A program made the translations under genes and the position numbers. Below, one piece after another: positions 26,075 through 37,546 of a DNA stretch of 64,000 nt. Within the stretch, counting starts at the first letter, position 1. Each line of letters starts with the position of its first letter. The stretch lies in the NCBI GenBank assembly GCA_947177165.1, contig CAMWTP010000010.1, forward strand, positions 1 to 64,000, given 5' to 3'. Under the pieces are notes generated by a model, which worked only from the letters and a program-made list of their open reading frames with translations, did not search any database and was not told the DNA's origin. Source of the stretch: an uncultured Lachnospiraceae bacterium. GTDB lineage: Bacteria; Bacillota; Clostridia; Lachnospirales; Lachnospiraceae.

Positions 26075-28261
26075 ATGGTGATCCATACAAAGGAAAAAAC
26101 AAGGATCCATGCGCGGGGAAAACAGGAGACCAGGATCAAAGGGCGGAATTTGCTGACCATTACACGGTGTCCCGGAGTACCACGGAGCGTGGCGGCACAG
26201 GCAGCGTATGGCAGACAACGCGCGGAAACATTATTGTCAGCAAGGCACAAACGGAATATGGGGCACTGCAATCCGGGAGGCGGGGGACGTATCGGTCAAT
26301 CTTATGCAGCACAAAAACCAGTAAGAAAAAGAGGTTCCTCTGCCCTGCATATGGCAGGAACCGCCAGCGCAAAAACAGCTTTAGACCAGATGGAGGGAGG
26401 AGATGTATTTTATGACGCCTGCATGACTGCGGATTTTCTTGCAAAACCAGTAAGGAACACATCACAGCCGGTAAGGCGTGCAGGAAAGCGGATTAAAAAA
26501 GTCATCCAGTCTGACAACAGGGCATCCGGGAAAATACACACCAGCGATCTACCGGCTGAAAATATAAAGAATATCCGGCAGGTTGAGCGGTTTGCGCCCG
26601 GAATGGCGCGCAGGGTACAGCATCCGCCCACTGCACAGAATCTCTCTGTTTCCTGCATTCATAAAAGGGATGCAGGAGATACATTTTTACGCGGCGCAGG
26701 AAAGGAGACAGGAGCTTTATTTCCGAACAAAACGGGTTATGGTGTACAAACCGTGTCAGAAAAACCAGCGTGGGAAAATATGCAGGGATTGGCGGGGGAA
26801 GTTTCTGAAAGGACCGCAAAAGAAAGTGCTGCCAGGGCTGCAAAAAAGAATACACAAAAAACTGCACGCCGGACCGCCCATAAAGCTGTAAAAGAAACCA
26901 CCAGAAAGACTGCAAAAAAGGCATCGGAGGAGACGGCAAAAAAAGTGACAAGGGAGGCAGTGAAACAGACAATAAAGGTGACGGCATCTGCGGCGGGAAC
27001 AGCTGCATGCACTGCCACGACCGGCCTCCTTACAGGCATTGCGGCAGGGGAGGCGGCCGGCATCAAGCTGGACAGGCACGACATGAAGGTCTCCACGAAA
27101 AAGCGCATGATACAGCTCTATATTTCGAAGCTTAAGCAGGATGAAAACCACGACAGTATAGCAAAGGCAGTGAGGGATATCGTCCTGATGCGTTTTTTCA
27201 CAGCCGCAAAATATGTAACAAAATACACGGCGCTGTCCCTTGCGGGTGTGTTCCTGATGGTGGCATTTCTCACAGTCCCGGTGATATCCACGCTCGCAGT
27301 CATTTATAATTCGCCGCTTGCAGTCCTCTTCCCGTCCATCTCATCGGCGGAGCCTGTGCAGGAAGTATTGTCGGGGTACGTGGCGGAATTTAACAGGGAC
27401 ATAGAAAATGAGATGGGGAACACCAGCGGATATGACAGGTCTAAAAAAATATATGCAGGTTATGATGACAGCAGCGGTGTGCCGGATAACTTCTGCGATA
27501 TCCTTGCGGTCTACATGGTAAAGTATGGAAACGGCGATACTGCAACAGACATGACCGGCAGGGCAAAACAGAACCTGAAAAAAGTATTTGACGACATGTG
27601 CAGCTACGGCACATCCAGCGGGACAGAGACAGAGCAGGATGAAAACGGGAATGATGTTAATTACAAAGTAAAATATGTAAACGTGACACTCAGAACGTAC
27701 CAGGACATGATAACCGCATATGGCTTTGATGCCGGGGAGCAGGCGATGCTTGACGAGCTGATGAAACCGGAATATCTGGCATCCCCGGTCTATCAGGATA
27801 CAGGCAGCAGACAGGAATTAGATCCGGAGAGATACCATGCAGTCCTGGATGCGGTTTCTGATGCGAACGGGAGAAGGGTGCTGGAGTTTGCGCTGTCAAA
27901 GGTCGGATACCCGTACAGCCAGGCGCTCAGGGACGACGGGGAGCACTTTGACTGCAGTTCGTTTGCCTATTATGCATGGCGGCATGCAGGTGTGAGCATT
28001 TCCTACCAGGGCTCGTCAACAGCGGCCTATGAGGGAAAGCTCTGTTATGAAAATGACTGGCTGGTGCATTATGGCGACATGCAGCCGGGAGACCTCATTT
28101 TTTACAGCTATGAGACGAACGGGCGGTTCATGGATATCAGCCACGTTGCAATTTATGCAGGGGACGGCATGGTCGTGGAGGCGGCAAACAGACGTCTCGG
28201 CGTCGTATACCGTCCAATACAGGGAAAGGGCAGCATTGTCATGATCGGGAGGCCGAGATAA
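26075..28261 (+). CDS. NlpC/P60 cell-wall hydrolase with basic cytoplasmic domain
   Basis: This 728-residue protein is the conjugation peptidoglycan hydrolase. The first 330 residues are basic and low-complexity, including an Ala/Lys/Thr-rich repeat (TARRTAHKAVKETTRKTAKK near 267-286). One membrane helix lies near 383-410. The outer part begins with a CwlT-like region of unclear fold and ends in an NlpC/P60 domain with Cys627 (FDCSSF) and His690 (ISHVAIY) as catalytic residues. I prefer ATG 26075 behind ggaga; GTG 26036 is also open. It likely opens the wall for the channel, in the place of VirB1. Confidence 0.85.
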   Translation: MVIHTKEKTRIHARGKQETRIKGRNLLTITRCPGVPRSVAAQAAYGRQRAETLLSARHKRNMGHCNPGGGGRIGQSYAAQKPVRKRGSSALHMAGTASAKTALDQMEGGDVFYDACMTADFLAKPVRNTSQPVRRAGKRIKKVIQSDNRASGKIHTSDLPAENIKNIRQVERFAPGMARRVQHPPTAQNLSVSCIHKRDAGDTFLRGAGKETGALFPNKTGYGVQTVSEKPAWENMQGLAGEVSERTAKESAARAAKKNTQKTARRTAHKAVKETTRKTAKKASEETAKKVTREAVKQTIKVTASAAGTAACTATTGLLTGIAAGEAAGIKLDRHDMKVSTKKRMIQLYISKLKQDENHDSIAKAVRDIVLMRFFTAAKYVTKYTALSLAGVFLMVAFLTVPVISTLAVIYNSPLAVLFPSISSAEPVQEVLSGYVAEFNRDIENEMGNTSGYDRSKKIYAGYDDSSGVPDNFCDILAVYMVKYGNGDTATDMTGRAKQNLKKVFDDMCSYGTSSGTETEQDENGNDVNYKVKYVNVTLRTYQDMITAYGFDAGEQAMLDELMKPEYLASPVYQDTGSRQELDPERYHAVLDAVSDANGRRVLEFALSKVGYPYSQALRDDGEHFDCSSFAYYAWRHAGVSISYQGSSTAAYEGKLCYENDWLVHYGDMQPGDLIFYSYETNGRFMDISHVAIYAGDGMVVEAANRRLGVVYRPIQGKGSIVMIGRPR

Positions 28262-28275
28262 GAAATGTGTTTTCG

Positions 28276-28293
28276 TTCCCATAAGGGAATTTT
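28276..28293 (+). terminator. Weak hairpin-T terminator
   Basis: TTCCC-ATAA-GGGAA followed by TTTT lies 15 bases after the hydrolase stop. The 5-bp stem is weak. Confidence 0.3.
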
Positions 28294-28367
28294 GAAAGTG
28301 TTGGATGCAGTACAGCAGCTTTACGGCACAAGGAAATAAATTAATTTTAGAGAAGGAGAATTTGCAG

Positions 28368-28760
28368 ATGGCAGGGAAAGAAAACAGGAACAGGGATGCA
28401 TCCACGACAGAGATTATTAAAAATATGGAGTACCTGGTTAAACTGCTCCATAAGGAATGGGGGCGCAGCGGCAGGACTACGGCGGAGGCAGTCGTAAAAA
28501 CAGGCGATTTTCCCATGATTTCAAAAAGGACAGCCGCCGTCATTATGGAAAAACAGGAACGGCTTGAAACAGCGGAAATGACCTTTAAGCAGAGTATGGA
28601 GCTTTCGAGGGAGAACTTTATATTGCTGCGTCTTGCACGGAAAATAGAAAAAGCAGACAGGCGCGCAGCGAAAAACGGCGCTGACACAGAGATTTGTATT
28701 GAACTTGACAGGGAGGAGCACAGATTTCTTGTGAAAATCATGGGGATACAGGAGGGATAA
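28368..28760 (+). CDS. Hypothetical helical ICE protein (130 aa)
   Basis: The ATG follows gaaggag. The protein is soluble, highly charged and helical, with TTEIIKNMEYLVKLLHKEW near 13-31 and a strand-helix end (EICIELDREEHRFLVKI). No family is recognised. Its stop lies 3 bases before the start of the MT-A70 methyltransferase gene, so the two are probably translated together. Confidence 0.6.
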   Translation: MAGKENRNRDASTTEIIKNMEYLVKLLHKEWGRSGRTTAEAVVKTGDFPMISKRTAAVIMEKQERLETAEMTFKQSMELSRENFILLRLARKIEKADRRAAKNGADTEICIELDREEHRFLVKIMGIQEG

Positions 28761-28763
28761 ATA

Positions 28764-29342
28764 TTGGGAAAAAAGTACAAAGCGGTATACGCGGATCCGC
28801 CATGGGCTTACAAAGTCTACTCCAAAAAGGGCGAAGGGAGGAGTGCGGAAAACCATTACCATACCATGGATATTGAAGAGATACGGTCATTACCGGTGGA
28901 ATCTATTGCCGATGATGACTGTATCCTTTTTTTGTGGGTGACGTTTCCCTGCCTCCTGGAAGGGCTTTCGGTCATGAAAAGCTGGGGGTTTACCTACAAG
29001 ACCTGCGGCTTCAACTGGGTTAAGCGCAATAAGAAATCAGACACTTTCTTCATGGGGCTCGGTTTCTGGACACGCTCCAATTCCGAGCTCTGTCTTCTCG
29101 GCACACGGGGCAGGCCAAAGAGGGTGTCAAAGGCAGTCCCGCAGGTGTGTGATGCAAGGATTATGGAGCACAGCAGGAAGCCGGACGAGATCAGGGACAG
29201 GATCGTGGAATTATGCGGCGATGTCCCGAGGATAGAGCTGTTTGCAAGGCAGAGGCATGAGGGATGGGACTGCCTTGGTAATGAGATTGACGGAAAAGAT
29301 ATCAGGGATGCGATACGGGAGGTTATGGAATATGGGGGCTGA
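28764..29342 (+). CDS. MT-A70 family DNA N6-adenine methyltransferase
   Basis: This 192-residue protein has DPPW at 11-14, the catalytic motif of the MT-A70 family, followed by the conserved [14 protein letters not shown] block (about 32-45) and [12 protein letters not shown]. The C-terminal part holds [19 protein letters not shown] and [17 protein letters not shown], both standard for the family. The start is a TTG. The 3' end overlaps the giant gene by 11 bases. As an ICE-encoded orphan methylase it may protect transferred DNA or control element genes. Confidence 0.9.
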   Translation: MGKKYKAVYADPPWAYKVYSKKGEGRSAENHYHTMDIEEIRSLPVESIADDDCILFLWVTFPCLLEGLSVMKSWGFTYKTCGFNWVKRNKKSDTFFMGLGFWTRSNSELCLLGTRGRPKRVSKAVPQVCDARIMEHSRKPDEIRDRIVELCGDVPRIELFARQRHEGWDCLGNEIDGKDIRDAIREVMEYGG

Positions 29343-32300
29343 CAACAGGGTAAACATGCTTTATGACGAAGCGCTGCGCAGGGTTTCCGGCGGACAGGAG
29401 CAGTGGAGGGAGGCCTGTAAGCTTGCAGGGCAGCTGTACCGTTATGAGTTTGACAACATCCTCATGGTGTACATGCAGCGTCCGGAAGCCACACTTGCAG
29501 CTGACTATGACACGTGGAAGAAAGTCGGGCGGTATGTAAAACGCGGGAGCCGTGGAATCGCAGTCTTTCCATCAAGGGCGCTGAAAGCGGAAGTCCGTTA
29601 TGTATTTGACATCAGTGACACAGGGGGCCGGGAACAGGAACTGACATGGAGGCTTGACGGTTCCAGTATCCCGGCATATGCGGATTACTTACGAAATGAA
29701 GGCTCATGGAAAGAAAAAGCGGACAGCGGGAAAAGTCCCACGGAAAAAGAATCGGATCTGGAACTCATAAAATCCTTTACAGACGGGCAGATCAGAGTCA
29801 TAATGGAATCAGAGTTTACAGACAGAATTAGTAGGTTTGTGGATTCGACAGGTAAAAAAGGCAGGATTGCAGTGGAGCTGCTGACAAGGAGCGTCATGTC
29901 CGCAGTATATACAAGGTGCGGTTTTGAGATCCCGCCCAAAGTGCAGGACCTCTCCCTGATCAGGGAGTTTACTCCCGGGGAGGCAGCCTGCATGGGAAAC
30001 CTTGTAAGCGACATATCCTGTGAGGTGCTGAAAGGCATTGCAAGGGATTTGAAACAGACTGAAAAGAAGGAAAGGAGTGCTGCTTATGGAAGAAATACTG
30101 CTGACATACCACGAGGGGGAGGACGGGATGTTCTACCCGGATCTGGAACTCCCGGTGGAGAAAGTGTCAATGACAAAGCTGGGGAGGTTCGCATTCCGGG
30201 CGGCGGAATATCTGAGGGAGAACCACAAAGACCGCTACAAAACGCTGGTGCGTCTGGGAATGCTGGGAGAGACAATGCAGGCGCTGGAGGAGGAGGCTTA
30301 CAGAATGATGGAGCTTCTGGAAAGGGATTACCTGGAAAAGAACCCGCTGCAGGATCCGGAGTCCACAATGGAGATGTGGCAGCTGCGGGAACAGGCACGG
30401 ATGCAGGCGGAGGAGACCGTAATGTCGGAGATCGTGATGAAGTACCACTAAGCGGGGATGCGTCAGGGGAGGATGCGTTAAATGAAAATTCAGTAATGGA
30501 AACAGTATCAGACGGGGAAAAGGGAAGCTTCAGGCAGGCTTCCTTTTTCATTGCACCAGATGGCAGCGTGGGAATGCCCGAAAAAGCAGAATCTGTCCTC
30601 AACGTCCCCCGTGAGTGCATAAGACACGCACTCATGAGCGACAGCGGTTTTTCCTATGGAAAACGGAGGATTTATGAGACCTTCCATCAGACTTCCGGCA
30701 CGGCGGAGCGTATCAATGTGGTAAAAAGGCTGTACGGGGAGTCCGGGCGCTCCATTGAATGGAACGGGACGGCGCTGGGCTATGACACGTACTGTCCGGG
30801 AGGAATGCATTTTACATGGTCTGAAAATGGAACCGCCAGAGAGGGGTATGTAAACTGGGATGCCATTATTCGGGAGCTGGACGGGCTTGTCAGGTCAGGG
30901 GAATATTACGTCCCGCCCGCAGATTTTGATCCGGATAAAGTATCTTCCCGTCTCTGGCAGGAACCGGCAGACCAGTTTTTTAATGGATGTTTCTGGCAGG
31001 CGTTTCCCAACACCGCGTTAAAGGAAGTGATGCAGCAGGATATCCCCCTGAGCGATAAAATGCAGTTTGTGGAAAGGGTGTTTACGGATAAAGGCCTTAC
31101 TGTAAGGCGCATTTTTGAAAACCAGTATGGGAAGTGTGAAGTGGAACGCGACCGGGACGGTATCACCATTGATTTCCCGGACGGAGACGGGAAAAAGTGG
31201 CGGGCATCACTGGACTGGCAGGACTGCGCCGCATACATCAGCGACATGGTTTCATGCGGCGCGTACCATACAGAATGCAGCTATGCACAGTATGAAGGAA
31301 GTGATGCGGATAAAAAGGACAAAAAACAGGCGGACGGACTAAAGAAGTACACACAGGAATTTTTTGCAGAGACACCAGAAATAAGACAGCAGCGGCGTGT
31401 GGAACTGCTCAGGCACGTACTGGAATCTGCAGGGGCCGCCGGCATAAGCGCGGCATGGAACGGGGATTTCGACAAGGCTGCCATATGGAACGAAAACGGC
31501 GAGTGGCACGGCAGGCGCGCCTATGAATATATCGTGGAAAACTGTCCCGGATTAAAAATCTGCATCAGCAGGGAGGAGCTGGAGCAGTTCCGGCACGATG
31601 CCGCCGCAAGCCTCAACCTGAACAAGGAACGCTTCCTGTACAGGAAAAATCCTGTGGAAATACCAGACGTACCGGATAAGGATGATCTGAATGAGGAGCA
31701 GCTGTGGACCGGGAGACTGATGCGCTATTTCAGGGAAGAGCCCGGCTATACCGCGGTACAGACACTGGTCTATGATATTTTTACCACGAACCTTGACATG
31801 AAGATAAAGGCGGATTTCCTCGCCGACATATACGGCAGGCCGCATGAAGGATTTGCCAGGCTGGAGAAAACGGAAGGGACCGGCGACAGCATCAGGAGGG
31901 ACAGGGACGGCATAACTGTTTCCTATATAAAGCCGGATGGTACAACAGGGGAGCACAGGGCGGATTATGGGTACTGTGCGGCACTTGTCATGCGCATGAT
32001 CGAGGAAGATGAATATCTTGGCGAAGGCATTTATGAACGCTTCCAGGAGACGCCGCAGTCCTTCATGGCGGCGGACTGGTTCATGGAGATTTATCACAAA
32101 TATCAGGAAAAGATGGAGGCGGAACCAAACTTTACAGTGCTGCAGATGCCGGAAACGTGGGAAGATCCTAAAGTGTTATCGGAGACGGAAACGACCAAAA
32201 AATTTGAAACGGTGCAGTCTGATATTGCAGAAGCAGGAGAGACGGAAATAAGCCAGCCTGCAAGAACAGTATCAGGACAATCGGAGGCAGAGCCGGGACG

Positions 32301-35300
32301 GCCGGAGCCAGAACCAGCCGTGGAATCCTCAGCAATGCAGCCTGGCGCAGAATCAGAAAGTCCGGATTCCATGCATATAGAACCGCTTCCGCCGGAAAAC
32401 CAGCCATCAGGTGAGAATTTCCATTTTGATGGTTCCGACATAAAGAAGTCAAGCCTTCCAAAGGGCGGGAAGGCTGGCCAGAAAACCAGATACCAGTGGA
32501 ACGTGGAAGCTGTCAGACTTTTAAAGAAGATCGAATATGAGGAGCGTCCCGCCACACCGAAGGAGCAGAAGATTCTTGCGCGGTACGTTGGCTGGGGCGG
32601 TATCCCGCAGGCATTTGACGGAAAAAACGAAAACTGGCAGAAAGAATATGCAGAATTAAAAGAACTTCTCTCCGACGGGGAATACAGCGATGCCAGGGAT
32701 TCCGTCAACACGGCATTTTACACCGATCCCGCCATTACCGGCGCCATTCATGCAGCACTGAAACAGTTCGGCTTCAACGGCGGCAGTATCCTGGAGCCCG
32801 CGATGGGCACCGGGAACTTTTTCGGGAGCCTGCCCGGTGAATTTTCAGACAGCAGGCTCTATGGCGTGGAAAAAGACAGTATCTCAGGCAGGATTGCGAA
32901 ACTTCTCTATCCGAAAGCGGAGATCAGTATCTGCGGTTTTGAGGAGAAGCAGTATCCTGACAATTTTTTTGACGTGGCAGTCGGCAATGTGCCCTTTGGT
33001 GATTACAGCCTCCATGACAAAAGGTATGCAAAGCATAAATTCCGTATTCACGACTATTTTTTTGCAAAGACACTCGACAAGGTAAGGCCGGGAGGCATTG
33101 CCGCCCTTGTCACAAGCAAGGGGACGCTCGACAAGGCAAACCCTGCGGTACGGAAATATCTTGCTGAGCGCGCGGAGCTCCTCGGTGCCATCAGGCTCCC
33201 AAATACTGCATTCAGGGACAGTGCAGGAACAGACGTGACAAGCGACATCCTGTTTTTTCAGAAACGGGAGAAAAAGACTGTAATAGAGCCGGACTGGGTG
33301 TATCTTGGATATATAGACGACGGGATTCCGGTCAATTCCTATTTTGTGCAGCACCCTGAAATGATGCTCGGCACAATGGAGTATGACAGCCGCATGTTTG
33401 GAAACGGGAGTAAATATACCAGCTGCGTCAACCATGACGAAAGCTTTGACCTGAAAACGGCACTTGAAAAAGCAGTGGAAAATCTGGAAGGCCGAATCAC
33501 GGATGTCATTGGGCTTGTAGACGGTGAAGAAAAGACAGCGGACATCATAGATGCCAGCCCGGATGTGAAGAATTACACCCACACCTTTGTGGACGGAAAG
33601 CTCTATTACCGCGAAAATTCAGTCATGTACCGGAAGGAAGTCCCGGCAGCCATGGAGGAGAGAATCCGCCAGCTGGACGAAATCAGAAATGTCACAAGAC
33701 AGCTCATTTTCATTCAGACAAAGGGATGCAGCATGGAGGATTTAAAATTCCAGCAGGGGATACTGAATCAGAAATATGACGCTTATGTGGAGGAGTACGG
33801 ACCGCTCACGGGGCAGGGGAGCATGCGCGCCTTCCGCGACGACGCGGATTACCCGCTGCTGTGTTCCCTGGAGATTGTGGACAGTGACGGAAAGGTGGGG
33901 AAGGCAGACATGTTCCATAAGCAGACAATCCGTCCCAATATTACGCCGGACAGGGTGGACACGGCGGCAGAGGCGTTAAATGTCTCTGTCTGTGAATATG
34001 GAAGTGTCAATATCCCGTTCATGCTCAGCATTTATGAACCGGATATCAGCAGAGTGTCAGAAAATATCCCGGATCGGAATGCACTTTCTCCCGAAATGGA
34101 GGCAGAGCTGAAACGCGCCGTTTTAGTGAAGGAACTGGAAGGGCTTATTTTCGCTGATCCGGCAGAGTATGACAAAAATAATCCCTGTGCGGGGTGGAAG
34201 ACGGCAGATGAATACCTGTCAGGGAATGTGAGGGCAAAACTGCGGAAGGCGAGAACCCATGCACAGGAGAACGCGGAGCTGTTTGCGCCCAATGTGGAGG
34301 CGCTTGAAAAGGTGCAGCCCAAAGACCTTGACGCGTCGGAGATCGCAGTGAGGATCGGTACGGCATGGATCGAACCGGAGGATTACGAGGCATTTATCTA
34401 TGAACTGTTAAAGACACCCAGAAGGGCGCAGGCGTACCGGAGCCCGTTTAAAAGTTCCGGCATACAGGTACACTTAAACCCTTACAGCATGGACTGGTTC
34501 ATTGAGAACAAGTCGATGGACAAAAAGTCGATAGCGGCGTCGGAAACATACGGGACTTCAAGACTCGACGCCTACTCCATCTTTGAGGAGACGCTCAACC
34601 TGCGCACCGTGACCGTGCGCGACAGGGTTGAGGACGCAGACGGGAAGGTATCCTATGTCATCAATAAGAACGAGACCATGCTTGCAAGGGAAAAGCAGGA
34701 GCAGATGAAGGAGGCGTTTAAGGACTGGATCTTCCGTGATCAGGAAAGGAGGCAGAAATATGTAAAGTATTACAATGAAACCTTCAATAACATCAGGCTG
34801 CGCACGTATGATGGTTCGCACCTCACATTCCCGGGCATGAACCCGGAGATAAAGCTCCGCGACCACCAGAAAAATGCCATTGCAAGGATTCTATACGGAG
34901 GCAACACGCTCCTTGCGCACTGTGTCGGCGCGGGCAAGACCTTTACCATGATGGCGGCCTGCATGGAGCAGAAACGGCTCGGGCTTGCAAATAAAAATGC
35001 AATTGTGGTGCCAAAAGCGCTTGTCGGACAGACCGCAGGGGAGTTCATGCGTCTGTACCCGTCAGCAAATATCCTTGTTGCCACGGAGCGTGATTTTGAA
35101 AAGGACAGGCGCAGACAGTTCATATCGCGCATTGCAACAGGGGACTATGACTGCATCATCATGTCGCACTCGCAGTTTGAGAAGATTCCGGTCTCAAAAG
35201 AGCGCAGGGAGCGGATGCTGGACAGGCAGATTGAGGAACTTGCCAATGCGATTGAAATGACAAAGGAACAGAACGGGCAGCGGTGGACGGTCAAGCAGAT

Positions 35301-37389
35301 GGAAGGTCAGAAGAAAAAACTGGAGGCGCAGCTCAGGGAACTGCTGGACGAAGAGAGGAAAGACGACCTCATAAACTTTGAGGAGCTGGGCATCGACTCC
35401 GTCATGGTGGACGAGGCACATATGTTCAAAAACCTTGCCATCTTTTCTAAAATGAACAATGTCGCAGGCATTTCCAGTTCCGGTTCACAGAAGGCAATGG
35501 ACATGTTCTTCAAGTGCCAGTATATAACGGAGACCAGCGGGAACCGCGGGATTGTTTTTGCCACTGGCACGCCGGTATCAAATACGATCTGCGAGATGTA
35601 CGTCATGCAGCTCTACCTGCAGAAAGACGCGCTGGAACGCATGGGGATCCGCCATTTTGACACATGGGCTGCAAACTTCGGGGAAGTGACGACGGCGCTG
35701 GAGCTCACGGTTGAGGGCAACGGCTTCCGGTTAAAGAGCAGGTTTAACAGGTTTACGAATCTGCCGGAATTAATGAACACATTTAAAGAAACGGCGGATG
35801 TCATAACCTCCGACATGATAAGCCTGCCGGTGCCCAGACTGCGCGGCGCAAAACCCATCATCGTAAACAGTGAGCCGGGGTGGTTCGTGAAAAATGCCAT
35901 GGAGGATTTTGTCGTCAGGGCGGAGCGCATCAGGAACGGACAGGTCGATCCGCAGGAAGACAACTTTTTAAAGATCACCCATGAAGCAAGGCTGCTCGGA
36001 ACGGACGCAAGACTGCTTGAACGTGATGCACCGAATGATCCTGACAGTAAGCTGAATAAAGTGGCGGGGAACGTAGCGGCTGAATATTTTTCAGGGAATA
36101 AAGATGGAAAAACCGGCTGCCAGCTTATTTTTTCCGACATCGGCACACCGAAGGCTTCATGGAGCCCTGACTGGGAGGAAAAGTTTAAGAACGGGGAGAG
36201 GGAGTTTGATATTTACAATTATTTAAAGACGGAGCTTGTAAAGGCAGGAATCCCGGCGGGAGAAATCGCCTTCATACACGATGCCGCGACGGATGCACAG
36301 AGGGACATTCTTTTTAAGGAAATGCGCGCGGGAAAGAAAAAAATTCTCATCGGTTCCACCGATAAATGTGGGACAGGTGTAAATGTCCAGACACACCTGA
36401 CTGCGTTACACCATGTGGACTGCCCCTGGAAACCCTCATGTATCGAACAGAGGAACGGCCGGGGCATCCGGCAGGGGAATGAAAACGCGGAAATTGCGGA
36501 GTACCGCTATGTGACAAAGGGAACCTTTGATGCATACTCGTGGGCGCTGGTGGAAAACAAGCAGCGCTTTATCTCACAGGTCATGACGAGCAGGGCAGTC
36601 TCGCGCACCTGCGAGGATATCGACGAGGCGACGCTTTCCTACGCGGAAATCAAGGCCGTGGCTACCGGGAATCCCAGAATAAAGGAAAAGATGCAGCTTG
36701 AAAACGATGTGCAGCGCTTAAAAGTCCTAAAATCCAGCTATGACAGGCAGCACTATGCCCTCGAGGATAACATCATGATCCATTTCCCCAAAAAGATCAC
36801 GGAGGCACAGGGACGGCTTACCTGTATGCGTGAGGACATCGCAGCGGCGGAGGCGGCATTTCTGGCAGAGCCGGATTTTTCCATTACGGTAGGGAATAAA
36901 AGATACACGGAGCGTGCGGAGGGCGGCAGTGCAGTGATGGAGGCAGCCTGCGAATGTGAGAAGAAAGAGACTGTACATGCGGGAAAATACAGATGTTTTG
37001 AACTTTATCTGGAAAAGGATGCTTTCGGAAATAAAAGCATGATCCTGCGCGGAAGGACAGACCACCGGACAGACCTGTCGTCAAGCCCTGTGGGAAACAT
37101 GGTAAGGCTGGAGAATGTCGTAGAGGGCATGAAACAGACCGCAAAAGACCTAGAAATAAGGATTGAGCAGTACCAGCGCGACATGGAGCAGTCTAAACAG
37201 GAATATGGGAAACCGTTTTCGCAGGAAGCAGAGCTGACAGAAAAGCTTGCCCGACTGAATGAGCTAAATGCGGAGCTTGATCTTGAAAACGGGGCAGTGC
37301 AGGAGATTCCGGCAGAGATACCTACGCCAGAAAACGACAGGGCAGCGGAATCCGGGGTAAGATCTGGAATAAAGCAGCGGGGAAGATAG
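29332..37389 (+). CDS. Giant ArdC / methyltransferase / SNF2 helicase protein
   Basis: This 2685-residue protein is the large LtrC-like protein of Clostridial ICEs. In order: an ArdC-like N-terminal domain (about 5-90); a Gly/Asp/Ala-rich linker (about 250-375); four or so diverged repeats of an unnamed domain (RDRDGIT recurs, about 420-960); a DNA methyltransferase domain with [11 protein letters not shown] (from 1155) and GNVPF (1218-1222); and a SNF2-type helicase with GAGKT (1866-1870), DEAH (2027-2030) and QRNGRG (from 2373). A coiled coil closes it. I chose ATG 29332 behind gggagg. A tnpV-like gene lies inside the linker in another frame. A role in protecting or processing incoming DNA is inferred from the domains. 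Confidence 0.9.
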   Translation: MGADNRVNMLYDEALRRVSGGQEQWREACKLAGQLYRYEFDNILMVYMQRPEATLAADYDTWKKVGRYVKRGSRGIAVFPSRALKAEVRYVFDISDTGGREQELTWRLDGSSIPAYADYLRNEGSWKEKADSGKSPTEKESDLELIKSFTDGQIRVIMESEFTDRISRFVDSTGKKGRIAVELLTRSVMSAVYTRCGFEIPPKVQDLSLIREFTPGEAACMGNLVSDISCEVLKGIARDLKQTEKKERSAAYGRNTADIPRGGGRDVLPGSGTPGGESVNDKAGEVRIPGGGISEGEPQRPLQNAGASGNAGRDNAGAGGGGLQNDGASGKGLPGKEPAAGSGVHNGDVAAAGTGTDAGGGDRNVGDRDEVPLSGDASGEDALNENSVMETVSDGEKGSFRQASFFIAPDGSVGMPEKAESVLNVPRECIRHALMSDSGFSYGKRRIYETFHQTSGTAERINVVKRLYGESGRSIEWNGTALGYDTYCPGGMHFTWSENGTAREGYVNWDAIIRELDGLVRSGEYYVPPADFDPDKVSSRLWQEPADQFFNGCFWQAFPNTALKEVMQQDIPLSDKMQFVERVFTDKGLTVRRIFENQYGKCEVERDRDGITIDFPDGDGKKWRASLDWQDCAAYISDMVSCGAYHTECSYAQYEGSDADKKDKKQADGLKKYTQEFFAETPEIRQQRRVELLRHVLESAGAAGISAAWNGDFDKAAIWNENGEWHGRRAYEYIVENCPGLKICISREELEQFRHDAAASLNLNKERFLYRKNPVEIPDVPDKDDLNEEQLWTGRLMRYFREEPGYTAVQTLVYDIFTTNLDMKIKADFLADIYGRPHEGFARLEKTEGTGDSIRRDRDGITVSYIKPDGTTGEHRADYGYCAALVMRMIEEDEYLGEGIYERFQETPQSFMAADWFMEIYHKYQEKMEAEPNFTVLQMPETWEDPKVLSETETTKKFETVQSDIAEAGETEISQPARTVSGQSEAEPGRPEPEPAVESSAMQPGAESESPDSMHIEPLPPENQPSGENFHFDGSDIKKSSLPKGGKAGQKTRYQWNVEAVRLLKKIEYEERPATPKEQKILARYVGWGGIPQAFDGKNENWQKEYAELKELLSDGEYSDARDSVNTAFYTDPAITGAIHAALKQFGFNGGSILEPAMGTGNFFGSLPGEFSDSRLYGVEKDSISGRIAKLLYPKAEISICGFEEKQYPDNFFDVAVGNVPFGDYSLHDKRYAKHKFRIHDYFFAKTLDKVRPGGIAALVTSKGTLDKANPAVRKYLAERAELLGAIRLPNTAFRDSAGTDVTSDILFFQKREKKTVIEPDWVYLGYIDDGIPVNSYFVQHPEMMLGTMEYDSRMFGNGSKYTSCVNHDESFDLKTALEKAVENLEGRITDVIGLVDGEEKTADIIDASPDVKNYTHTFVDGKLYYRENSVMYRKEVPAAMEERIRQLDEIRNVTRQLIFIQTKGCSMEDLKFQQGILNQKYDAYVEEYGPLTGQGSMRAFRDDADYPLLCSLEIVDSDGKVGKADMFHKQTIRPNITPDRVDTAAEALNVSVCEYGSVNIPFMLSIYEPDISRVSENIPDRNALSPEMEAELKRAVLVKELEGLIFADPAEYDKNNPCAGWKTADEYLSGNVRAKLRKARTHAQENAELFAPNVEALEKVQPKDLDASEIAVRIGTAWIEPEDYEAFIYELLKTPRRAQAYRSPFKSSGIQVHLNPYSMDWFIENKSMDKKSIAASETYGTSRLDAYSIFEETLNLRTVTVRDRVEDADGKVSYVINKNETMLAREKQEQMKEAFKDWIFRDQERRQKYVKYYNETFNNIRLRTYDGSHLTFPGMNPEIKLRDHQKNAIARILYGGNTLLAHCVGAGKTFTMMAACMEQKRLGLANKNAIVVPKALVGQTAGEFMRLYPSANILVATERDFEKDRRRQFISRIATGDYDCIIMSHSQFEKIPVSKERRERMLDRQIEELANAIEMTKEQNGQRWTVKQMEGQKKKLEAQLRELLDEERKDDLINFEELGIDSVMVDEAHMFKNLAIFSKMNNVAGISSSGSQKAMDMFFKCQYITETSGNRGIVFATGTPVSNTICEMYVMQLYLQKDALERMGIRHFDTWAANFGEVTTALELTVEGNGFRLKSRFNRFTNLPELMNTFKETADVITSDMISLPVPRLRGAKPIIVNSEPGWFVKNAMEDFVVRAERIRNGQVDPQEDNFLKITHEARLLGTDARLLERDAPNDPDSKLNKVAGNVAAEYFSGNKDGKTGCQLIFSDIGTPKASWSPDWEEKFKNGEREFDIYNYLKTELVKAGIPAGEIAFIHDAATDAQRDILFKEMRAGKKKILIGSTDKCGTGVNVQTHLTALHHVDCPWKPSCIEQRNGRGIRQGNENAEIAEYRYVTKGTFDAYSWALVENKQRFISQVMTSRAVSRTCEDIDEATLSYAEIKAVATGNPRIKEKMQLENDVQRLKVLKSSYDRQHYALEDNIMIHFPKKITEAQGRLTCMREDIAAAEAAFLAEPDFSITVGNKRYTERAEGGSAVMEAACECEKKETVHAGKYRCFELYLEKDAFGNKSMILRGRTDHRTDLSSSPVGNMVRLENVVEGMKQTAKDLEIRIEQYQRDMEQSKQEYGKPFSQEAELTEKLARLNELNAELDLENGAVQEIPAEIPTPENDRAAESGVRSGIKQRGR
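30086..30451 (+). CDS. tnpV: TnpV-like protein nested inside the giant gene
   Basis: This 121-residue frame lies wholly within the giant gene, one frame shifted. It starts with ATG behind aaaggag at 9-base spacing. The product reads like the TnpV family: YPDLELP near 17-23, then [18 protein letters not shown] and [19 protein letters not shown], then a Met/Glu-rich helical end ([13 protein letters not shown]). The host frame here encodes only a Gly/Asp-rich linker with no fold, as expected if it is the overprinted one. TnpV proteins accompany Tn4451-type transposons and are frequent on ICEs; their function is unknown. No transposase gene is next to it. Confidence 0.75.
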   Translation: MEEILLTYHEGEDGMFYPDLELPVEKVSMTKLGRFAFRAAEYLRENHKDRYKTLVRLGMLGETMQALEEEAYRMMELLERDYLEKNPLQDPESTMEMWQLREQARMQAEETVMSEIVMKYH

Positions 37390-37499
37390 AAGGACACAAA
37401 TTTTAAAGCATAATTAAGCTGTAACGCTTTTTGCCAGGTATAACGAAATCTGAAACACATTCATTTTTAAATGCAATTCATATTAATTATTTTCAGGAT

Positions 37500-37528
37500 G
37501 GGCAGTCCGAGGGAAAACAGAACTGCCC
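37500..37528 (+). other. Hairpin in the leader of the DUF6674 gene
   Basis: GGGCAGT and ACTGCCC pair over 7 bp just before the ribosome site of the next gene. The remaining 37390-37499 gap is AT-rich and shows nothing else. Confidence 0.35.
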
Positions 37529-37546
37529 GCCAGAAGGGAGAACAGG

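Noticed and set aside
25969-26415. 148-codon + strand frame over the start of the hydrolase gene
   Set aside because: A shadow of the low-complexity basic N-terminus of the NlpC/P60 gene, with no domain of its own.
30084-30635. Ser/Pro-rich frame of 183 codons on the - strand
   Set aside because: It is the mirror of the Gly/Asp-rich linker codons and has no start signal. The nested + strand tnpV frame explains the region better.
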